NCBI RefSeq assembly: GCF_001544555.2
Contig: NZ_FCOK02000012.1
Span: forward strand, 86,414 to 150,413
Origin: Caballeronia udeis
GTDB taxonomy: Bacteria; Pseudomonadota; Gammaproteobacteria; Burkholderiales; Burkholderiaceae
Length of the DNA: 64,000 nt
Direction of reading: 5' to 3'
In this document: positions 62,701-64,000 of the stretch, in pieces
Layout: each line of letters begins with the position of its first letter
Numbering within the stretch: the stretch's first letter is position 1
Made by a program: the position numbers and the translations under genes
Notes under the pieces: generated by a model
The model's input: only the letters and a program-made list of their open reading frames with translations
Databases searched by the model: none
Told to the model about the DNA's origin: nothing

Positions 62701-62930
62701 CGAAGGGCGTGATGTTTGTCACGATTGAGGATGAGACTGGGAATGTTAACGTGATTGTATGGCCCAGTCTGCTGGAGAAGCAGCGCCGCGAGGCGCTTGG
62801 TTCGACGTTACTGGCCGTGTACGGTACGTGGCAATGCGAGGGGGAGGTTCAGCATCTTGTCGCGCAACGGCTGGTGGATATGTCGTATCTGCTAGGTGGA
62901 TTGACGAGCGTGAGCCGGGACTTTCATTGA
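59769..62930 (+). CDS. dnaE2: Error-prone DNA polymerase III alpha subunit DnaE2 (ImuC)
   Basis: Translesion polymerase of 1053 aa, start GTG at 59769 (a later Met at codon 7 is possible). The PHP domain (about 14-210) reads [24 protein letters not shown]. The polymerase core contains [21 protein letters not shown] and the catalytic [15 protein letters not shown] (about 396-410). Helix-hairpin-helix and OB-fold regions lie near 810-860 and 960-1035. It is the last gene of the LexA-controlled imuA-imuB-dnaE2 cassette. The length and PHP details fit DnaE2 rather than the replicative DnaE. Confidence 0.95.
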   Translation: [1053 protein letters not shown]

Positions 62931-63063
62931 CATTTTTTGATCTTGTTTGATTATCAGCACTCCATTTAAATTGTCTTAGCGCAAGCCGGGAACGTTCTTA
63001 TTCAACGTCTTGCTTGAAACGAACTATATTAGAGGATGATCTATCCACAGAAGGAGTTCGAGT

Positions 63064-63540
63064 ATGAAAATCCGCATGTATCACAGCACCGTTGCAGGCA
63101 TCGCAATTGCAATGTTGTTACCCATTTCGGCCGCTCATGCGCAACTCGGCAATCTGCTGAAGGGAGGTGGAAGCTCTGATGGGTCATCGTCCAGCGGGCT
63201 CAGTAGCCTGGGTAATATGGGTGGGATGACCAGTGGGTTGACCGGGTCATCGCTGACATCAGGCAGTACAAGTAATGTCGCGGGTGTGCTGCAGTTCTGT
63301 ATCAAGAACAACTATCTCAGTGGGAATGGGGCTTCGTCAGTTAAAGACTCGCTGATGAGCAAGCTGGGGGGAACGTCGGCTGCGTCGTCGGATAGTGGGT
63401 ATACCGCTGGGGCGGCGGGGCTTTTGAAAAGTGGTGATGGGCAGCAGGTTGATTTGAGTGGGGGTGGGTTGAAGCAGCAAGTCACCAAGCAGGTTTGTGA
63501 CAAGATTCTTTCGCAAGGGAAGTCGCTCGTGGGGGGGTGA
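63064..63540 (+). CDS. DUF2501 domain-containing secreted protein (YjjA-like)
   Basis: A 158-aa exported protein starting after AGAAGGAGTTCGAGT. The signal peptide ends AAHA. The mature start QLGNLLKGG, the Ser/Gly-rich low-complexity middle (about 35-75) and the final two-cysteine domain (QFCIKNNYLSG and KQVCDKIL) match DUF2501/YjjA. Function unknown. Its stop codon is followed 11 bp later by the 8-bp tandem repeat at 63552-63631. Confidence 0.88.
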   Translation: MKIRMYHSTVAGIAIAMLLPISAAHAQLGNLLKGGGSSDGSSSSGLSSLGNMGGMTSGLTGSSLTSGSTSNVAGVLQFCIKNNYLSGNGASSVKDSLMSKLGGTSAASSDSGYTAGAAGLLKSGDGQQVDLSGGGLKQQVTKQVCDKILSQGKSLVGG

Positions 63541-63801
63541 TGGTTGGTTTGTTTTTTGGTTTTTTGGTTTTTTGGCTTTTTGGTTTTTTGGCTTTTTGGT
63601 TTTTTGGCTTTTTGGCTTTTTGGTTTTTTGGTTTTTCTGCATGTGCTGGGCACGCTGGCGGACCGGGTACTCAAATCGGAAAACATTCTTCCGCGCATAC
63701 TTCCTTTGCCTGATCGTCCTGTGCGCCAGAAGATACCAACGAGCGATTGAGGTTGAGCCCGGGGCATGACAACGACGTCGTCGAACCTGTCAGGAGAGAG
63801 G
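63541..63801. other. Region between DUF2501 gene and partial ORF
   Basis: Starts with TGG-rich DNA, holds the 8-bp tandem repeat at 63552-63631, then about 150 bp with no clear gene. The ORFs that cross the repeat on both strands only reflect its composition. Confidence 0.6.
63552..63631. repeat. Ten-copy 8-bp tandem repeat YTTTTTGG
   Basis: Ten uninterrupted copies of an 8-bp unit, either TTTTTTGG or CTTTTTGG (order T,T,T,C,T,C,T,C,C,T). It starts 11 bp after the DUF2501 stop and is followed by TTTTTCTG. All copies are in phase and the only variation is C/T at position 1. The unit length is not a multiple of three and copy number could vary by slippage. Confidence 0.9.
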
Positions 63802-64000
63802 ATGTTCCTGCACGTTTCATCGATGTCAGTGCTGACTGCTTTGCGACGCTGCTTTGTTCCGGCTGCTGCGGCCCTCTGGATGTCCGTCCATGACTACTGG
63901 GCGAGGGTCATAGCTGCGTTACACAGCTATGGACCTCGCCCACCACTGTTCCCATCCGCTACGGGCTTCGCTAACGAATGGGAACGCGGTTGCCGGACTT
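63802..64000 (+). CDS. Partial open reading frame, unknown product
   Basis: ATG at 63802, preceded by AGGAGAGAG (excellent ribosome site), opens a frame that runs without a stop to the window end (66 codons seen). The residues (starting MFLHVSSMSVLTALRRC) include an HDYWARVIAALHSYG stretch. I do not recognise a family. Two inverted repeats inside it (63899-63941 and 63948-63985) make coding somewhat doubtful; it could instead be the edge of a mobile or repeat element. Confidence 0.4.
   Translation, partial: MFLHVSSMSVLTALRRCFVPAAAALWMSVHDYWARVIAALHSYGPRPPLFPSATGFANEWERGCRT
63899..63941. repeat. Long imperfect hairpin near window end
   Basis: GGGCGAGGGTCATAGCTG (63899-63916) pairs at 16 of 18 positions with CAGCTATGGACCTCGCCC (63924-63941). 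A second hairpin, GTTCCCAT/ATGGGAAC (63948-63955 and 63978-63985), follows. Two strong adjacent stems suggest an RNA structure or element end; the window ends too soon to tell. Confidence 0.5.

Noticed and set aside
63312..63767. Lys/Pro-rich antisense ORFs (KKPKSQ repeats)
   Set aside because: They are the translation of the 8-bp tandem repeat and the antisense of the DUF2501 gene; three repeat units make a 24-base, 8-residue period that gives an artificial repetitive peptide.

Overview
The window reads as a chromosomal segment of a Burkholderia-type betaproteobacterium (Burkholderia, Paraburkholderia or Caballeronia). The evidence is high GC with strong third-position GC bias, a classic Burkholderiaceae porin, DUF4148 and DUF2501 secreted proteins, a solitary LivK-type binding protein, a TctDE-type two-component system next to an ABC importer, many LysR regulators, and the imuA-imuB-dnaE2 mutagenesis cassette. 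I see no rRNA, tRNA, CRISPR array, complete insertion sequence or prophage. The only transposon trace is a short IS6-like transposase fragment near 3.75 kb.

Layout. 0-3.2 kb: the 5' end of a GntR regulator, then a short threonyl-tRNA synthetase paralog whose leader encodes a threonine-rich peptide followed by a terminator (a textbook attenuator), then a LivK-like binding protein. 4-6.5 kb: Tat-exported phospholipase C and a small lipoprotein. 6.7-7.6 kb: MarR regulator and tautomerase with two copies of one operator. 7.6-12 kb: LuxR regulator, nitrilase-family amidase, APC permease, porin. 12.1-18.4 kb: ferric/small-molecule type ABC importer divergent from a TctDE-like two-component system. 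18.4-22.1 kb: M20 amidohydrolase, MFS transporter and LysR in one operon behind a perfect palindromic operator. 22.3-26.4 kb: YbdG-like mechanosensitive channel, a tandem glycine riboswitch driving an FAD amino-acid oxidase, and a string of very small coupled ORFs plus an AlpA-like HTH protein. 26.4-31 kb: LysR/MFS and aminotransferase/LysR divergent pairs. 31-35 kb: a periplasmic binding protein translationally coupled to a CHASE-PAS-PAS-GGDEF-EAL protein.

35.5-44.3 kb: FKBP isomerase, then the most interesting metabolic cluster: a permease remnant, a glutamine-synthetase-like ligase, aldehyde dehydrogenase, iron-type alcohol dehydrogenase, an MlrC/M81-type hydrolase, LysR and a regulator closely resembling EutR. 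No EutBC lyase is present in the window, so the set suggests an amino-alcohol route through gamma-glutamylation. 44.4-47.7 kb: metE and divergent metR. 47.7-50.6 kb: a heavy-metal type two-component system and a DUF4148 protein. 51-57.5 kb: membrane protein, cupin, SDR, FUSC-like protein, a YecD-type hydrolase divergent from a TetR gene, and a DUF72 protein. 57.6-62.9 kb: LexA-box controlled imuA-imuB-dnaE2. 63-64 kb: DUF2501 protein followed immediately by a ten-copy 8-bp tandem repeat, then an open reading frame cut by the window end.

Start codons were chosen from Shine-Dalgarno sequences, signal peptides and neighbouring overlaps, and many are later than the longest possible reading frame. 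All functional calls are from reading the sequence and remembered family features; no database search was run.
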